From the NCBI RefSeq assembly GCF_000698145.1, contig NZ_BAXB01000005.1, forward strand, positions 124,001 to 188,000: 64,000 nt of DNA, in the 5' to 3' direction. The stretch is from Geomicrobium sp. JCM 19039 (GTDB taxonomy: Bacteria; Bacillota; Bacilli; Bacillales; Marinococcaceae). Of the stretch, positions 8,547 through 16,421 are shown in pieces. Below the pieces are notes generated by a model. That model was not told the origin of the DNA, made no database searches, and worked only from the letters and a program-made list of their open reading frames with translations. Made by a program: the position numbers and the translations under genes. The stretch's first letter is position 1. Every line of letters begins with the position of its first letter.

Positions 8547-9935
8547 TCATTCGGAGGGTTGAACCATTTTGGCCGGATCAACCCACTCGTGGAATTGTTC
8601 TTCGGTTAATAAGCCACTGTTCAATGCAGCTTCTTTTAGTGTAAGTCCCTCTTGATGAGCTGTTTTCGCAATGGAAGCCGCGTTTTCATACCCAATATGA
8701 GGGTTAAGCGCTGTAACGAGCATTAGTGAGTTTTTCACGTGGTTTTCAATGTTTTCTTTTTCTGCTTCAATTCCTTCAACACAACGATCGTGGAAAGATT
8801 TCATCGCATCTGTAAGCAATTGCACGGATTGTAAGAAGTTGTAGATAATCACAGGTTTAAATACGTTTAGCTCAAAGTTTCCTTGGCTTGCTGCAAACCC
8901 AATGGCCGCATCATTACCCATCACTTGTGTGACGACCATTGTAAGTGCTTCGCTTTGTGTAGGGTTAACCTTTCCAGGCATAATCGAGCTGCCTGGCTCG
9001 TTTGCAGGAATGGTTAATTCACCAATTCCAGATCTTGGACCACTAGAGAGCCAACGGACGTCATTCGCAATTTTCATAAGGTCAGCAGCCAATGCTTTAA
9101 TGGCACCGTGGGCATATGTCGTATCGTCATGACTTGTTAGCGCATGAAACTTGTTCGGCGCAGAACGGAATGGGAAAGATGTGAATTCGCTAATAAAAGC
9201 GGCTGTGCGCTCTCCAAACTCTGGGTGTGCATTAATCCCAGTTCCGACAGCTGTTCCACCGATCGCAAGATCGTGGAGGTGTTGAATGCTTTCAGAAATC
9301 ATCATTTCACTTTTTCTTAGCATTTCATACCAGCCGCTAAACTCTTGCCCGAGTGTAAGTGGTGTTGCATCTTGCAAATGAGTACGACCAATCTTAATAA
9401 TGTCATTGAACTCTTCAGATTTCTTATTAATCGTATTTTTCAACGTTTCAAGTACGGGGAGAAGCTTTTGGTTGACATCACTTACCGCTGCAATGTGCAT
9501 CGCCGTTGGGAATGTATCATTGGAACTTTGGGAACGGTTCACATCGTCATTTGGATGGATCGTTGTGTCTGAACCTTTGTCTTTAAGAATTTCTGTACCC
9601 CTTCTAGCAAGTACTTCGTTCATGTTCATGTTGGATTGTGTTCCGCTTCCTGTTTGCCATACAACGAGCGGGAAATGGCTGTCCCATTTTCCTTCGAGTA
9701 CTTCATCGGCTGCTTGTGCGATGGCATTTGCTCGTTCGCTATCCAGTTTGCCTAGGCTTTCATTTGCTTTCGCTGCTGCTTTTTTTAAGATGGCAAAGCC
9801 CTGCACAACTTCTCTAGGCATATTCTCTTTGCCAATCGGAAAGTTTTGAACGCTGCGTTGTGTTTGCGCGCCCCAATATTTATCGGCAGGTACTTGCATT
9901 TCACCGAGTGTATCTTTTTCAATTCGATAATCCAT
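8547..9935 (-). CDS. fumC: Fumarate hydratase, class II
   Basis: A 462-residue class II fumarase, the tricarboxylic-acid-cycle enzyme that interconverts fumarate and L-malate in the cytosol. The start is ATG 9935 behind AGGGAG. Clear family features are [13 protein letters not shown] at about residues 96-108, [14 protein letters not shown] at 127-140, [16 protein letters not shown] with the conserved His at 186, and the signature [15 protein letters not shown] at 315-329, which includes the catalytic-loop serines. Length and motif spacing are normal and the frame is intact. It is flanked by a convergent gene and a long structured intergenic region, so it is probably monocistronic. Confidence 0.97.
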   Translation of the reverse strand: MDYRIEKDTLGEMQVPADKYWGAQTQRSVQNFPIGKENMPREVVQGFAILKKAAAKANESLGKLDSERANAIAQAADEVLEGKWDSHFPLVVWQTGSGTQSNMNMNEVLARRGTEILKDKGSDTTIHPNDDVNRSQSSNDTFPTAMHIAAVSDVNQKLLPVLETLKNTINKKSEEFNDIIKIGRTHLQDATPLTLGQEFSGWYEMLRKSEMMISESIQHLHDLAIGGTAVGTGINAHPEFGERTAAFISEFTSFPFRSAPNKFHALTSHDDTTYAHGAIKALAADLMKIANDVRWLSSGPRSGIGELTIPANEPGSSIMPGKVNPTQSEALTMVVTQVMGNDAAIGFAASQGNFELNVFKPVIIYNFLQSVQLLTDAMKSFHDRCVEGIEAEKENIENHVKNSLMLVTALNPHIGYENAASIAKTAHQEGLTLKEAALNSGLLTEEQFHEWVDPAKMVQPSE

Positions 9936-10081
9936 CTCAATCGCTCCCTGTGCATAATGAATGTAAGTAGTAAACGCAAGAATTGTTGTCTACCTTATCT
10001 ATCATAAACCACTTTGTAGATGAGAAAAAGTAAGGCGGTTACAATTCTTATATTTTTTTGTAAATAATTTAAAAAACAGGT

Positions 10082-10110
10082 TTGAAACATTCCAATAAAA
10101 GGTATCTAAT
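10082..10110 (+). promoter_or_regulatory. Sigma-A promoter driving the structured RNA
   Basis: TTGAAA at 10082-10087 and TCTAAT at 10105-10110 are exactly 17 bp apart. The predicted start point, near 10117, coincides with the first base of a long-range stem (CAGGG). The rest of the gap after fumC (9936-10081) is AT-rich and shows no other feature. Confidence 0.6.
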
Positions 10111-10116
10111 GATCAA

Positions 10117-10348
10117 CAGGGTAACCGGTGAAAGAACATGGAGCCGTTGCACACGTGCAGCACACGGAAGTCTACGGACGACGACCGTTAAACATAACTC
10201 CTCGTTCGCATAAAGGAACTACGCCCTCCTGATCAGCCTTGGTGTGTCCCCCCTGTAACACATCGAGTCGCTGAATGCCAACCGGCCCTGCCTGCATCCC
10301 TCATCCTCTGTTGTGGCTCCGCGGTCCCCTGCGGAGCTGCTTTTTTTT
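10117..10348 (+). ncRNA. Candidate structured RNA (independent small RNA or leader of the FMN reductase gene)
   Basis: A roughly 230-nt GC-rich stretch begins at a predicted transcription start and ends at a strong terminator. CAGGG (10117-10121) and CCGGT (10125-10129), separated by a UAA bulge, pair with CCCTG (10286-10290) and ACCGG (10281-10285), closing a 174-nt domain. Inside are a GTTGC/GCAGC hairpin (10146-10161), an ACGG/CCGT hairpin (10174-10188) and a 7-bp GGTGTGT/ACACATC hairpin (10241-10264) whose loop is CCCCCCUGUA. It has no reading frame. The layout resembles either a Gram-positive small RNA with a C-rich seed loop or a 6S-like closed rod. I could not match it to a known riboswitch. 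The next gene starts 36 bp after the terminator, so a leader role remains possible. Confidence 0.55.
10316..10348 (+). terminator. Intrinsic terminator of the structured RNA
   Basis: GCTCCGC (10316-10322) pairs with GCGGAGC (10331-10337), followed by TGC and eight T's. It stands before, not after, the FMN reductase gene, so it either ends a separate RNA or works as an attenuator. Confidence 0.85.
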
Positions 10349-10383
10349 ACGCAAATATATTGCCATAAGGAGAGTCCTATCAT

Positions 10384-10938
10384 ATGAAACCGTTAAATAT
10401 TATTGGTATTAGTGGAAGTTTGCGATCTGCGTCACTGAATACAAAACTGCTTCGTCAAGCCATATCGAAAGAAGTTCCTGAGCTGACAATTACCGAATAC
10501 CCACTTAAGGACATCCCATTGTTTAACGGTGATCTTGAAAGTGACGGTGATCCTGAGCAAATTCGTGACTTTAAAGAAGCAATTCAAAAGAGTGATGGCG
10601 TTCTCATTGTGACACCAGAGTATCACCAGGGCATTCCTGGTGTGTTAAAGAATGCGCTAGATTGGGCAGGCAGTGATGCGAATGAGAATATGCTGAATGG
10701 GCATTTTGCTGGTGTGATTGGAGCGACCCCGACCAATGGTGGAACAGCTGGGGCGCAACAGCAGGTTATTTCAACATTAAAAGCTGCAGGTGCAACGGTT
10801 ATGGAGCACAGCTCTTTAAAGGTTGCTAAGGCTCCAGATAAGTTTGAAGAGAATGGACAGCTGCAAGACAAGGAGACAGACGAAGCGTTAATTTCTTACT
10901 TGAACACATTCGCAGATTGGTTACGAAAGAAAATCTGA
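10384..10938 (+). CDS. NAD(P)H-dependent FMN reductase (flavodoxin-like fold)
   Basis: A 184-residue flavoprotein with ATG 10384, eight bases after AAGGAGAG. It belongs to the NADPH-dependent FMN reductase family (azoreductase or chromate/quinone reductase group): GISGSLRSASLNTKLL binds the FMN phosphate, TPEYHQGIPGVLKNALDWAG is the second flavin-binding signature, and GATPTNGGTAGAQQQV follows as the third loop. The protein probably uses NAD(P)H to reduce flavin, quinones or azo compounds in the cytosol; the in vivo substrate cannot be read from sequence. The gene is downstream of a promoter-RNA-terminator unit that could regulate it. Confidence 0.88.
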   Translation: MKPLNIIGISGSLRSASLNTKLLRQAISKEVPELTITEYPLKDIPLFNGDLESDGDPEQIRDFKEAIQKSDGVLIVTPEYHQGIPGVLKNALDWAGSDANENMLNGHFAGVIGATPTNGGTAGAQQQVISTLKAAGATVMEHSSLKVAKAPDKFEENGQLQDKETDEALISYLNTFADWLRKKI

Positions 10939-11015
10939 CGTTTCATTAACAGCAGTTCGGGTAAATGAAGAGTAAGACCGCTTGTAGCGGCTATGAATAT
11001 TGGGAGGATTACTAC

Positions 11016-11189
11016 GTGAAGAGTAATGAACAACCGATGAATTACACCGAACTTATGGAGAAAGCGATGCACCAATCTCATGGATATAGCACTGGAGAGT
11101 ATCATGCAGATGTTGAGAAGATCATTGAAGTAGAGAAGAAACGCGAAGAAGAATACAACCACGTTAAACGAATAAACGAACAATTATAA
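11016..11189 (+). CDS. Small hypothetical protein, 57 aa, charged helical
   Basis: The preferred start is GTG 11016, seven to eight bases after TGGGAGGA; an in-frame ATG at 10965 has no ribosome site. The product begins MKSNEQPMNYTELMEKAM and its C-terminal half (ADVEKIIEVEKKREEEYNHVKRI) is a highly charged amphipathic helix, probably a coiled coil. There is no membrane segment. It sits between the FMN reductase and a good bidirectional terminator. The family is not recognised. Confidence 0.65.
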   Translation: MKSNEQPMNYTELMEKAMHQSHGYSTGEYHADVEKIIEVEKKREEEYNHVKRINEQL

Positions 11190-11191
11190 GA

Positions 11192-11224
11192 AAGAAGCCA
11201 GGCGATGAGCCTGGCTTCTTTTTC
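11192..11224. terminator. Bidirectional terminator
   Basis: An AGAAGCCAGGC/GCCTGGCTTCT stem is followed by T's on the plus strand and by T's on the minus strand (AAAGAAG side). It separates the small plus-strand gene from pdxK. Confidence 0.88.
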
Positions 11225-11225
11225 G

Positions 11226-12059
11226 TTAAATCGATGTTGAAGTAATGGTCGTCTCGTCACCAAACGTGCGATACGCACCGTGACGCACAGCGCCTACGTA
11301 TTCGTTTAAGCGAATGCCGTAGCGAATCGCTGCTGAAACAAATGCTTTTGCCGTTTTAATTGCTTCATTGACCTCGGTACCTTTTGCAAGTTCTGCAGTA
11401 ATCGCTGCAGCAAATGTACAGCCCGCACCGTGGTTGTATGAAGTATCAATTTTCTCGGTTTCAAGCAATGTGAATGTCTTTCCATCATAGACGAGGTCAA
11501 CGGCAAGGTGATAATCCAACTGCTTTCCACCCTTAACGACGACGAATTGTGTACCTCTGTTGTGGATAATACTTGCTGCTTCTTTCATTTGTTCAATCGT
11601 TGTAATCTTGTCAACTTGAGCCAGTTGTGAAGCTTCAAAAAGGTTCGGTGTTGCAACGTAGGCATTCGGCACCAACACTTCACGTAATGCGTCGGCTGTT
11701 TCTGGGTGAAGTACCTCGTCTTCGCCTTTACATACGAGAACGGGATCAACGACGGACTTCTGAACGTTGTGTTCTTCAATTTTTTTCGCTGCCAACTCAA
11801 TAACGTCAACGGACCCGAGCATCCCTGTCTTCATCGCATCCACACCAATTGAAAAAATCGTGTCTAGCTGCGCTTCTACCGTAGAGGCTTGTTGCGGAAA
11901 TACGTTGTGACTCCAGCCATTAGGGTTCATTGCGACAATCGTCGTCAATGCATTCATTCCGTATACACCTAAGTCTTGGAAGGTTTTCAGGTCTGCTTGT
12001 ATACCTGCTCCGCCACTAGAATCCGATCCAGCGATGGTCAATGCTTTTGGTTGTGTCAT
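11226..12059 (-). CDS. pdxK: Pyridoxine/pyridoxal kinase of the ThiD-like (PdxK) type
   Basis: A 277-residue ribokinase-family enzyme starting at ATG 12059. It matches Bacillus PdxK, a ThiD-related enzyme that phosphorylates pyridoxine, pyridoxal or pyridoxamine in the B6 salvage pathway. Key features are ALTIAGSDSSGGAGIQADLKTFQ at residues 6-28, GVDAMKTGMLGSV (about 92-104), the DPVLVCKG segment, TPNLFEA, VVVKGGK and the anion-hole/catalytic motif HGAGCTFAAAITAELAKG near residue 215. The overall order and the C-terminal RYGIRLNEYVGAVRHGA are those of PdxK rather than HMP-phosphate kinase proper, but a ThiD role cannot be fully excluded. No thiamine genes are nearby. Confidence 0.88.
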   Translation of the reverse strand: MTQPKALTIAGSDSSGGAGIQADLKTFQDLGVYGMNALTTIVAMNPNGWSHNVFPQQASTVEAQLDTIFSIGVDAMKTGMLGSVDVIELAAKKIEEHNVQKSVVDPVLVCKGEDEVLHPETADALREVLVPNAYVATPNLFEASQLAQVDKITTIEQMKEAASIIHNRGTQFVVVKGGKQLDYHLAVDLVYDGKTFTLLETEKIDTSYNHGAGCTFAAAITAELAKGTEVNEAIKTAKAFVSAAIRYGIRLNEYVGAVRHGAYRTFGDETTITSTSI

Positions 12060-12197
12060 AGAAATAGATTTCCTCCTTGATGAATAAACTAAAAGTATGT
12101 TCTTCTATTATAAAGTGATTTTGATCCGCTTGACAACAAATGAAGGTTGAACACGGATTGCTGCGGGTAAATATAAGGAAAGACGGGAGGATTTCCG

Positions 12198-12677
12198 ATG
12201 AGTCAAATTTACGAGGTGTCTGTAGAGTCGCTTGTTGACGGCGAGTATAAACTAGAAAAATACCAAGGCTGTGTGTTGTTGATCGTAAATACGGCAAGTC
12301 GCTGCGGGTTTGCTCATCAACTAACGGGTTTACAAGAGTTGTATGAACGCTACAAAGACGACCAATTTCAAATTTTAGCCTTTCCGAGCAATCAATTTGT
12401 GAATCAAGAGCCACTCAATGATGAAGAGATTCCGAAAGTCTTTCAGGAAAAATACGGTGTGACTTTTCCGATTTTTAAGAAAATATTCGTCCGAGGTGCA
12501 AACATTCACCCGCTCTATGACAGGCTCACAACCGCAACGAAAGGAGTGGGCTCAAGTAAAATAAAATGGAACTTTACGAAGTTTCTCATTGATCGACACG
12601 GCAAAGTTGTTGAACGCTACGGTCCTGGAGTATCAATTGAACGAATCGAAGATGAGGTTGTAAACCTTCTAGGTTAG
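12198..12677 (+). CDS. Glutathione peroxidase family protein (thiol peroxidase)
   Basis: A 159-residue peroxidase; ATG 12198 follows GGGAGGA. The peroxidatic cysteine is C36 in NTASRCGF, and WNFTKFLID carries the conserved Trp and Asn of the catalytic tetrad. The usual second motif FPCNQFGGQEP appears as FPSNQFVNQEP, so the Cys is replaced by Ser, and no cysteine lies further along. The only other cysteine is C25. This suggests a one-cysteine enzyme or an unusual resolving partner. The family reduces hydrogen peroxide and lipid peroxides, usually with thioredoxin in bacilli. It is followed, after a gap of 142 bp, by a Sco-type protein. Confidence 0.9.
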   Translation: MSQIYEVSVESLVDGEYKLEKYQGCVLLIVNTASRCGFAHQLTGLQELYERYKDDQFQILAFPSNQFVNQEPLNDEEIPKVFQEKYGVTFPIFKKIFVRGANIHPLYDRLTTATKGVGSSKIKWNFTKFLIDRHGKVVERYGPGVSIERIEDEVVNLLG

Positions 12678-12819
12678 CGATTACGAGCGTTTCAAGAAAT
12701 ATTGTAAAATATTCTTGTCCTGAATTAGACATAGTTGCCAAGCTTGTGCATATTCCTCAAAGTAGAGAAACGTCTTAAACAAGCATGAACCACAGACGAA
12801 ATCTAAAGGAGGAAGGAAT

Positions 12820-13440
12820 TTGCACAGAAAACATTGGATGTTCATTAGTGCACTCGCGGTCGCGTTCGTACTCTCAGCATGTGGTTCGTCTGAACCGGAA
12901 GCGGGCGATGCTGAAGAACCAACAACAGCGACAGACGGGGGACATTTAGAACTGCATGACTTCTCGTATACGAATCAGGATAACGAGACTGTATCAAACG
13001 AAGACTTGAAAGGAAAGTACTCTCTCGTCAATATGGTCTTTACGCGTTGCCCGACCGTTTGTAATTTAATGACCCCTAACATGACCGAACTTCAAGACGA
13101 ATTAAATGAGCGGGAGCTAGATGTGAATTTAATTTCATTTACGGTTGATCCAGAACACGATACGCCAGAGCAGTTAAAAGCATACGGAGAGCAGTATGAT
13201 GCAGATTTTTCTAACTGGGACTTTCTCACAGGCTATGACAGAATGGAAGTAGAGAATTTTGCTGCCGCATCTTTTAATAGTGTTGTTCAAGCGCACCCTG
13301 AAAACGAGGATATCATTCACTCGACGCAAACATTCCTCGTCGATATGGATGGTCGTGTAATTGAAACGTATGATGGACTTGATGTCGATCATTCTCCAAT
13401 TGTAAATGACCTTGAAGTATTGGTAGAACAAGAGAAATAA
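12820..13440 (+). CDS. SCO1/SenC family copper lipoprotein
   Basis: A 206-residue membrane-anchored thioredoxin-fold protein. The start is TTG 12820, directly behind AAAGGAGGAAGG. A signal peptide ends in the lipobox LSAC (C21). The mature part has an acidic linker, then the Sco metal-binding motif CPTVC (C77 and C81) within FTRCPTVCNLMTPNM, and the distal conserved histidine H167 in IIHSTQTFLVD. Proteins of this family deliver copper to the CuA site of cytochrome c oxidase, or act in thiol redox control outside the membrane. No oxidase genes are visible in the window. Confidence 0.92.
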   Translation: MHRKHWMFISALAVAFVLSACGSSEPEAGDAEEPTTATDGGHLELHDFSYTNQDNETVSNEDLKGKYSLVNMVFTRCPTVCNLMTPNMTELQDELNERELDVNLISFTVDPEHDTPEQLKAYGEQYDADFSNWDFLTGYDRMEVENFAAASFNSVVQAHPENEDIIHSTQTFLVDMDGRVIETYDGLDVDHSPIVNDLEVLVEQEK

Positions 13441-13485
13441 TTACATGTTGAAGAGTTGATGATAAATTTAAATACAGAATTGACC

Positions 13486-13521
13486 GTGCTGCCTGCATCA
13501 TGAGAGTGATGTGGGCAGTAC
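13486..13521. terminator. Long hairpin after the sco-type gene
   Basis: A 16-bp stem with several G-U pairs (13486-13501 with 13506-13521, loop GAGA) lies 45 bp after the stop. It has no clear T-tract, so termination is inferred from position and stability only. Confidence 0.5.
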
Positions 13522-13668
13522 GTCTATACACTACATAGAAACAGCTTTTCTGTTCATCTTCTGTTCATATTTCGTTAGTAAACTAGTAATTAGAAAGGAT
13601 ATAAAGTGATGGATTCGGGTAATCCTGTTAGAATGAAAGAGAGTAGGATTACAGGAAGGGTGTAAAAA

Positions 13669-14022
13669 ATGTTTGATATGTTCTTTGCTTCACATCAAGG
13701 CTCTTGGGCTTTTGTTGCGGCGCTATTTATCGTTGCGTACTTTTTGTTTACGAGTCATAAGAACAAACCTGGTAAAATTCTTCATATGATTCTTCGTCTG
13801 TTCTTTATCATCATGCTCGTTTCAGGTGTGGGTATGCTCTTTGAGATGGGCTGGCCGCTCGTTTACATTGTTAAAGGCATCTTAGCTGTCGTTATGATCG
13901 GTCTAATGGAAATGTCTCTTGGCAAAGCGAAGCGGGGAGAGAATGGTATGGGCGCCTTTATTGGTGTGATCGTACTTCTCGTTATTGTTGCGCTCATGGG
14001 CTTTAATGTCATTACGTTTTAA
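13669..14022 (+). CDS. yisL: YisL family membrane protein (DUF1516)
   Basis: A 117-residue integral membrane protein with ATG 13669 behind GGAAGGGTG. Four hydrophobic helices are visible (about residues 12-27, 42-60, 66-83 and 95-115) joined by short charged loops such as TSHKNKPGK and GKAKRGENG. The order and motifs, including GWPLVYIVKGILAVVMIGLMEM, match the YisL/DUF1516 family of bacilli. Its function is not known. It is probably monocistronic. Confidence 0.88.
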   Translation: MFDMFFASHQGSWAFVAALFIVAYFLFTSHKNKPGKILHMILRLFFIIMLVSGVGMLFEMGWPLVYIVKGILAVVMIGLMEMSLGKAKRGENGMGAFIGVIVLLVIVALMGFNVITF

Positions 14023-14092
14023 TGAATTGCAGGACCACTGGTACGGCTAGTGGTTTTTCTAGTGGCACAAACGACTCATTTTTCTCATTTTT

Positions 14093-14118
14093 GTTTGAAA
14101 CCTTCACCGTTTAGGTAT
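14093..14118 (+). promoter_or_regulatory. Possible sigma-B promoter
   Basis: GTTTGA at 14093-14098 and AGGTAT at 14113-14118 are 14 bp apart, close to the sigma-B pattern GTTTAA-N13-15-GGGTAT. It points to the 22-residue peptide gene starting at 14153. Confidence 0.4.
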
Positions 14119-14152
14119 AGACACATATGACAAAAATGAGGAGCGGTTACTT

Positions 14153-14221
14153 ATGATCCGAACAATTCTCATGATTATTGGACTCATCGTCGTTGTGAGC
14201 ATTATTATTAGCTTGATTTAA
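14153..14221 (+). CDS. Predicted 22-residue membrane micropeptide
   Basis: ATG 14153 follows GAGGAG about ten bases upstream. The whole product, MIRTILMIIGLIVVVSIIIS plus LI, is one hydrophobic helix with a single Arg near the N-terminus, so it should insert in the membrane. It has its own promoter-like sequence upstream and an intrinsic terminator eight bases after its stop, which argues that a short mRNA is made. I do not recognise the family. Confidence 0.55.
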   Translation: MIRTILMIIGLIVVVSIIISLI

Positions 14222-14228
14222 TGAAAGA

Positions 14229-14271
14229 AAAGCAGTAAGGGGGTCGGCGGCTCTCCCCTTACTGCTTTTTT
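14229..14271 (+). terminator. Intrinsic terminator after the micropeptide gene
   Basis: AAAGCAGTAAGGGG pairs with CCCCTTACTGCTTT around a loop of about 12 bases and is followed by further T's. It could also act weakly for the convergent gene ending at 14281. Confidence 0.85.
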
Positions 14272-14280
14272 CTTAACGCT

Positions 14281-15482
14281 TTACCATCGTGAGTCAATGA
14301 CGAATTTCTTGGCAGCACCTTCATCGAAATAGGCGTACCCTTTTGGTGCATCGTCCAATGAGATGAGTTCTGCGTTTACTGCTTTAGCAATGTTCGCTTT
14401 TCCTGAAAGAATGGATTTCATTAAGCTCCGGTTGTATTGCATCGCAGGAGTCTGTCCGGTTGTAAAGGTATGAGCTTTTGCCCAGCCGAGACCGAACCGA
14501 ACTTTTAAAGAGCCAGTTTTCGCATCGTCGTCGAGACTCCAGGATCTTCAGTCACATATAACCCCGGAATACCAAGGCTACCTCCAGCTTGGGTAACGTC
14601 CATGATTGCATTCAGGACTGCGGCAGGTTGTTCACCCGCTTCCCCGTGCCCTGATGCTTCAAACCCTACCGCGTCAACTGCTGCATCCACTTCTGGTACT
14701 CCTAGAATCTGATCAATTTGTTCACCGAGACGATCATGTTCTTTTAGATTAATGGTTTCGCACCCGAAGCTACGGGCTTGTTCAAGACGTCGCTCATTCA
14801 AGTCTCCCACGATAACCGCTGATGCGCCGAGAAGCTGAGCAGAGTGAGCAGCCGCTAAACCAACAGGACCTGCTCCGGCGATGTAGACGGTGGATCCCGT
14901 TTTGACACCTGCCGTATATGCGCCGTGAAAACCAGTTGGGAAAATATCCGTTAGCATCGTTAAATCCAAAATTTTCTCCATTGCCAGATCTTTGTCTGGG
15001 AAGACGAGTAATTGGAAATCAGCATAAGGCACCATCACGTACTCTGACTGTCCACCGACCCATCCACCCATATCCACATAACCGTAAGCAGCACCTGGGC
15101 GTTCTGGATTCACATTCGTACAAATGTGGGTTTTTTGCGTCTGGCACATCACACACCGACCACATGCGATGTTAAACGGCACCGAAGCAATGTCTCCTTT
15201 CTTAACAAACTCCACGTCTCTACCGACTTCAATCACTTCGCCTGTAATTTCATGACCAAGAACTAAACCTTGAGGAGCGGTTGTCCGACCGCGAACCATA
15301 TGTTGGTCACTGCCGCAAATGTTCGTCGTAATGACTTTCAAGATCACCCCGTGCTCACATTTACGGTTTACATTTGCTTTGGGTACACCAGGGCCATCTC
15401 GTAACACGAGATCAGGGTAGGCAATGTCTTCAACAGTGACTTCACCAGGTCCTTGGTACACGACTGCGCGATTGCTTGACAT
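14281..15482 (-). CDS. fdhA: Glutathione-independent formaldehyde dehydrogenase, zinc-dependent (frameshifted read)
   Basis: Zinc-dependent NAD-linked medium-chain dehydrogenase, about 400 residues, starting at ATG 15482 behind GGAGGGA. Family features are NICGSDQHMVRGRT with the catalytic zinc Cys, GHEITGEV, the structural-zinc loop CGRCVMCQTQKTHIC, and the NAD-binding VYIAGAGPVGLAAAHSAQLLGA. GYVDMGGWVGGQSEYVMVPYAD is characteristic of the Pseudomonas putida-type formaldehyde dehydrogenase/dismutase group. The frame breaks near 14525, and the other frame finishes the protein with LKVRFGLGWAKAHTFTTGQ to a TAA at 14283-14281. It probably oxidises formaldehyde or small aldehydes to acids. Confidence 0.9.
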
Positions 15483-15567
15483 TCGAATCCCTCCAGAAAA
15501 GAATTGCCACATTCGGCTACTTGTCCAATTCCCGGTCAATAAAATTTTTAATCATAATTTTCTGATA

Positions 15568-15603
15568 TAAAAACCCCGAAGTGAACTAGTTCTCGTTCAC
15601 TTC
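15568..15603 (-). terminator. Terminator of the 15586 lipoprotein gene
   Basis: GAAGTGAAC (15578-15586) pairs with GTTCACTTC (15595-15603). Read on the minus strand the stem is followed by GGGGTTTTTAT. The hairpin overlaps the last codons of the gene. Confidence 0.75.
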
Positions 15604-16281
15604 AGCTTGTACGTCTTCCAATGATTCATAAACCGTCACATTCGCATCTTCATCAAACAGTACCCAAGCGGGTAACGTTTCAATTTCAAAGATCTCTTTG
15701 TAATTGTGGGCGTGGTCATCGGATGATTGAGGCAAGTAGTACAGGTCTAATACGTCTGGATGGTCGAGTAAGTCATTAACGTCTCCTTCGGGCAACTCAT
15801 TTACGCCATCGGTTTCATCATAAACATACCCGACCGTAACCCCAGGCTCTGAAGGCGCATACTCCGCAATAATTTCCTCTGCTGTCACAGGGTCTACGAC
15901 AACGTAGTCAAGCTCAATCGGCCCTTCAATATCATCAAACTCTGCCATGTCAAAGTCAAACCGTAACCGTTCTCCTTCTTCAATATCTGGATCTTCCATA
16001 ATTGACCCATTACGGTCAATCACATCGAGCTCATCCGTCCGAACGACATCCATGGACCGAAGCATCATATCCGTAAATTCATAACCTTCCTCAAGAGCAT
16101 GAGCTTGATGAGCTGGGGACATGTTCAGTGTAATCGTCTCATCGGTTATGCCTAATACATAACCTTCGGTAAGGTCATCAACATTGCCAATATGGATTTG
16201 ATCTCCACTATTTTGTGATGGGTTCGTCCCGCAAGCCGTCAGCATAAGGGCAGGTAAAATGAACAACCATGTTTTCTTCAT
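15586..16281 (-). CDS. Acidic lipoprotein of unknown function
   Basis: A 231-residue secreted lipoprotein with ATG 16281 behind AAGGAG. The signal peptide MKKTWLFILPALMLTACG has lipobox LTAC (C17). The mature part is strongly acidic, with an N-terminal beta-rich segment (EGYVLGITDETITLNMSP) that resembles an OB-like or YobA-type strand pattern. The C-terminal half contains YKEIFEIETLPAWVLFDEDANVTVYESLEDVQ, which reads like the end of a thioredoxin-like fold (cis-Pro LPAWVLFD) but has no CxxC. The N-terminal domain may be of the DUF3221 type; this is uncertain. The gene is convergent on nothing and stands alone. Confidence 0.75.
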   Translation of the reverse strand: MKKTWLFILPALMLTACGTNPSQNSGDQIHIGNVDDLTEGYVLGITDETITLNMSPAHQAHALEEGYEFTDMMLRSMDVVRTDELDVIDRNGSIMEDPDIEEGERLRFDFDMAEFDDIEGPIELDYVVVDPVTAEEIIAEYAPSEPGVTVGYVYDETDGVNELPEGDVNDLLDHPDVLDLYYLPQSSDDHAHNYKEIFEIETLPAWVLFDEDANVTVYESLEDVQAEVNEN

Positions 16282-16421
16282 CGTATTCTCCTTATTAGAA
16301 GTCCGTCTTTTTATTTTAGTCGCGTTTGCGAGAAAATCGTTACACGCGCTTTCTTGCTCATGATCGGCATATCCTAACATATATATAGGACAACCAGCGA
16401 AGTGTAAAAGGGGAGTGGGCT

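Noticed and set aside
9400-9849. 149-codon plus-strand frame within fumC
   Set aside because: Antisense shadow of an intact fumarase gene.
10100-10290. Cobalamin or FMN riboswitch
   Set aside because: Short phrases such as CCGGTGAAAG recall the B12 element, but the conserved B12 box and flanking helices are not in order, and the predicted start point leaves no room for the 5' helices. RFN motifs are absent.
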